From NCBI GenBank assembly GCA_003024985.2, contig PXIH01S0060305.1: 10,167 nucleotides of DNA; one strand, written 5' to 3'. Positions within the stretch are counted from its first letter, which is position 1, and each line of letters begins with the position of its first letter. A program made the translations under genes and the position numbers. Below are positions 8,674 to 10,167 of the stretch, piece after piece. The notes beneath the pieces were generated by a model, which worked only from the letters and a program-made list of their open reading frames with translations, did not search any database and was not told where the DNA came from. This stretch comes from Euperipatoides rowelli. Lineage: Eukaryota; Onychophora; Udeonychophora; Euonychophora; Peripatopsidae.

Positions 8674-8798
8674 ACTGGGTTTATTAAGATATAAAATTAT
8701 GTACAAATTATACAAAGCAAATTTGCGCTAGATTAAAATTCCTAGACCCTGATGATATGGACTCTAATTACAATTATTTTTTTTAAAAATGATTCATT

Positions 8799-8853
8799 AG
8801 AAGAAGAAAAATTGGGGAAAGGGGGGAATAGAAAAAAAAAGAAAAGAAAAAAA
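8799..8853 (+). repeat. Polypurine tract
   Basis: Fifty-five bases with only three pyrimidines (T at 8812, 8813 and 8829), moving from GAA units through G-rich ggggaaagggggg to A-rich sequence. The Lys-rich open frame across it (8752-8976) is a by-product. Confidence 0.8.
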
Positions 8854-9480
8854 TTGATTCTCAACAATAGTTCAAGCAAGCTTCTGACTGTCCCAATACA
8901 ATCCTCTTGTTATCAGTTCTATAGGAGAACAAAGTCCATTATCCTCAACACCAGACATCATATGCCAAAACAATAAGCATTCAATGTCAATAATCGCAGA
9001 AACAGTCCAACAAAGTCACCTAGAACTCTTCACATCCATGGTCAATTAACTCTGGAACATGAACTGAACAAAAGTTATTGAAGTAACAGCTTCGAAGAAG
9101 AGAACCGATACAGCAATCAGTCAAGGCTTCAATCTCTCTTGAAATTACTCAGACGATAGACGAACAAAAGAGCAAACTTTACTAATCGGAGAACAAAAAA
9201 TTCATAACACAAATAAATAAGTTCAAACAAACATTCCCAGAATTATGAGAATATTATATTACACAATTATTAAGATGACAACTTTGAAGGTCCTGGACAT
9301 CCATTGAGGCTAGATTATGCAACATATGGCAATGGTAAATCCATGCCCCAAATTCTCTAAACCAGCAACTAGACCTTACTTAACAAGTACAAGAAAAAAA
9401 AATAAGATAAAAAAAATATATAAGTATATAAACAATTTACTATTTACAAAATGTTAAGAACACAAGTGGCCATTAAATGT
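8854..9480 (+). other. A/C-rich block, T-poor on the plus strand
   Basis: From here to about 9480 the plus strand is rich in A and C and short of T-runs, unlike the T-rich DNA on the left. The minus strand has a modest open stretch around 9034-9165 (including SLLRSCYFNNFCSVH) but is broken by stops on both sides. I recognise no family. It could be the body of an unnamed repeat that also includes the two flanking GAT blocks. Confidence 0.4.
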
Positions 9481-9484
9481 GCTA

Positions 9485-9704
9485 TTGATGATTATAATGC
9501 TAATGATGGTGGTGATGATGATGGGGAGGGTAATGGTAAGGACAATGATTGTAATATTGATGGTTGGGATGAAGATAGATTGATGGTGGAGGTTGTTATG
9601 TTGGTAGAATGCACTGAATGATAATGGTGATGATGATTATGTCAGTGGCGGTGATGATGATAATGATTATTCTTGTAATTATTATTATTATAATTATTAT
9701 TATA

Positions 9705-9752
<48 letters not shown>

Positions 9753-9780
9753 CATCATTAATATTAGTACTATTATTATT
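9485..9780 (+). repeat. Compound GAT / ATT microsatellite
   Basis: The left two-thirds (to about 9670) consists of degenerate gatgat and ggtgatgat units. It passes into AAT/ATT repeats with a perfect (ATT)n core of 43 bases at 9705-9747, then atcatcattaat and more ATT to 9780. The purity of the ATT core suggests recent slippage. Confidence 0.9.
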
Positions 9781-9987
9781 AATTAGTGTGCATAATTATA
9801 CATTTGGGACACATCTTGTAATGATTTCAACCTTAAAGGCCTAATAAGAGAAGAAAAACTTTATTTATTTTGATATTTGTTTACCGTTTTTTTTTTTAAA
9901 ATATGATTTATAAATTTTCCTTTGTCATAGCTAAATCTCATTAATCTTATTAAAAAAATTGAAGAAAAATATACGGTATAAACTTAC
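9781..9987. other. AT-rich start of the A-B intron
   Basis: On the minus strand this is the intron just downstream of exon A's donor. It holds a T-run (9886-9897) and no other feature I can support. Confidence 0.5.
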
Positions 9988-10167
9988 AAAACTGAAATGA
10001 TAACATTATCCAATGGAAACATTATAGATACTTCGAAAAGCTGCATGCATCTTAGTGCCAATATAGGAACTATTGTTAATGGCCCAACTAATTTAACGTA
10101 GCACCCAATCACACCTGTCAATGCCAAAACAATTTTTATTACTCCCATTAAAAATACAGCACCTTGA
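9988..10167 (-). CDS. SLC23/NAT-family transporter, exon A (5'-most in window, partial)
   Basis: This exon encodes part of a nucleobase/ascorbate transporter, a membrane protein that in this family carries ascorbate with sodium, or nucleobases. The frame gives 59 whole residues, starting QGAVFLMGVIKIVLALTG and including GPLTIVP. This fits the family pattern QGA..., a hydrophobic TM4, then GPL-x-x-x-P leading into TM5. The exon ends in phase 2 (GTT TT) at a strong gtaagt donor at 9987-9982. It may continue past the window edge, so its acceptor is not seen. Downstream it joins exon B at 4945, and the split codon TT+A gives Leu. The frame is open with no defects, so a living gene is likelier than a pseudogene. 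The stretch that usually carries an HWGI-like motif before TM6 reads DNVIIS here, which suggests a divergent paralogue. Family assignment is by motif recall; the substrate cannot be told. Confidence 0.85.

Larger units (their letters stand above)
4946..9987 (-). other. Intron between exons A and B of the SLC23-like gene
   Basis: A GT-AG intron of 5042 bases, running from a gtaagt donor at 9987 to a tttatttag acceptor ending at 4946. It holds the 128-bp repeat pair, the RTE-like pseudogene, the GAT-rich and A/C-rich blocks and the ATT microsatellite. Removing it restores the transporter frame through a shared Leu codon. Confidence 0.85.

Noticed and set aside
8496-8715. Asp-rich protein (plus) or His-rich protein (minus)
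   Set aside because: Both are readings of a GAT/ATC trinucleotide repeat without further coding support.

Overview
This is an AT-rich stretch of animal nuclear DNA: long introns, GT-AG splice sites, decayed non-LTR retrotransposons, microsatellites and no bacterial gene layout. The repeat types (an RTE-like element, a CR1/L2/Jockey-like 3' end, GGAAGTG-rich minisatellite DNA, GAT and ATT microsatellites) suggest a marine invertebrate, perhaps a mollusc or other lophotrochozoan. That placement is inference. One ambiguous base (N) at 214 points to a draft assembly.

The only convincing cellular gene lies on the minus strand. Three exons (10167-9988, 4945-4828, 3450-3285) join in phase across two GT-AG introns of 5042 and 1377 bases. 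They encode a continuous piece of a nucleobase/ascorbate transporter (SLC23/NAT family), about TM4 to just before TM8. The gene continues beyond both window edges: the 5' part lies past 10167, and the next exon, expected to start near a QWG motif, lies left of position 1. The predicted protein is a divergent family member.

Everything else is intronic or repeat DNA. From left to right: a fragment of a dispersed repeat (1-90); the truncated 3' end of a CR1/L2/Jockey-type retrotransposon with its tail (91-622); gene-free AT-rich DNA with an (ATTT)n run; a degenerate tandem array of about 141-bp units rich in GGAAGTG cores (2345-3010); exon C; an intron with a poly-T run and a CT tract; exon B; a two-copy 128-bp repeat related to 1-90 (5105-5337); a heavily decayed RTE-like reverse transcriptase (6190-7805); GAT-rich, polypurine and A/C-rich low-complexity DNA (8354-9480); a compound GAT/ATT microsatellite (9485-9780); and exon A at the right edge.

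Both retrotransposon remnants lie on the plus strand, antisense to the transporter. I see no RNA gene, CRISPR array, toxin, viral gene or new multi-gene system.
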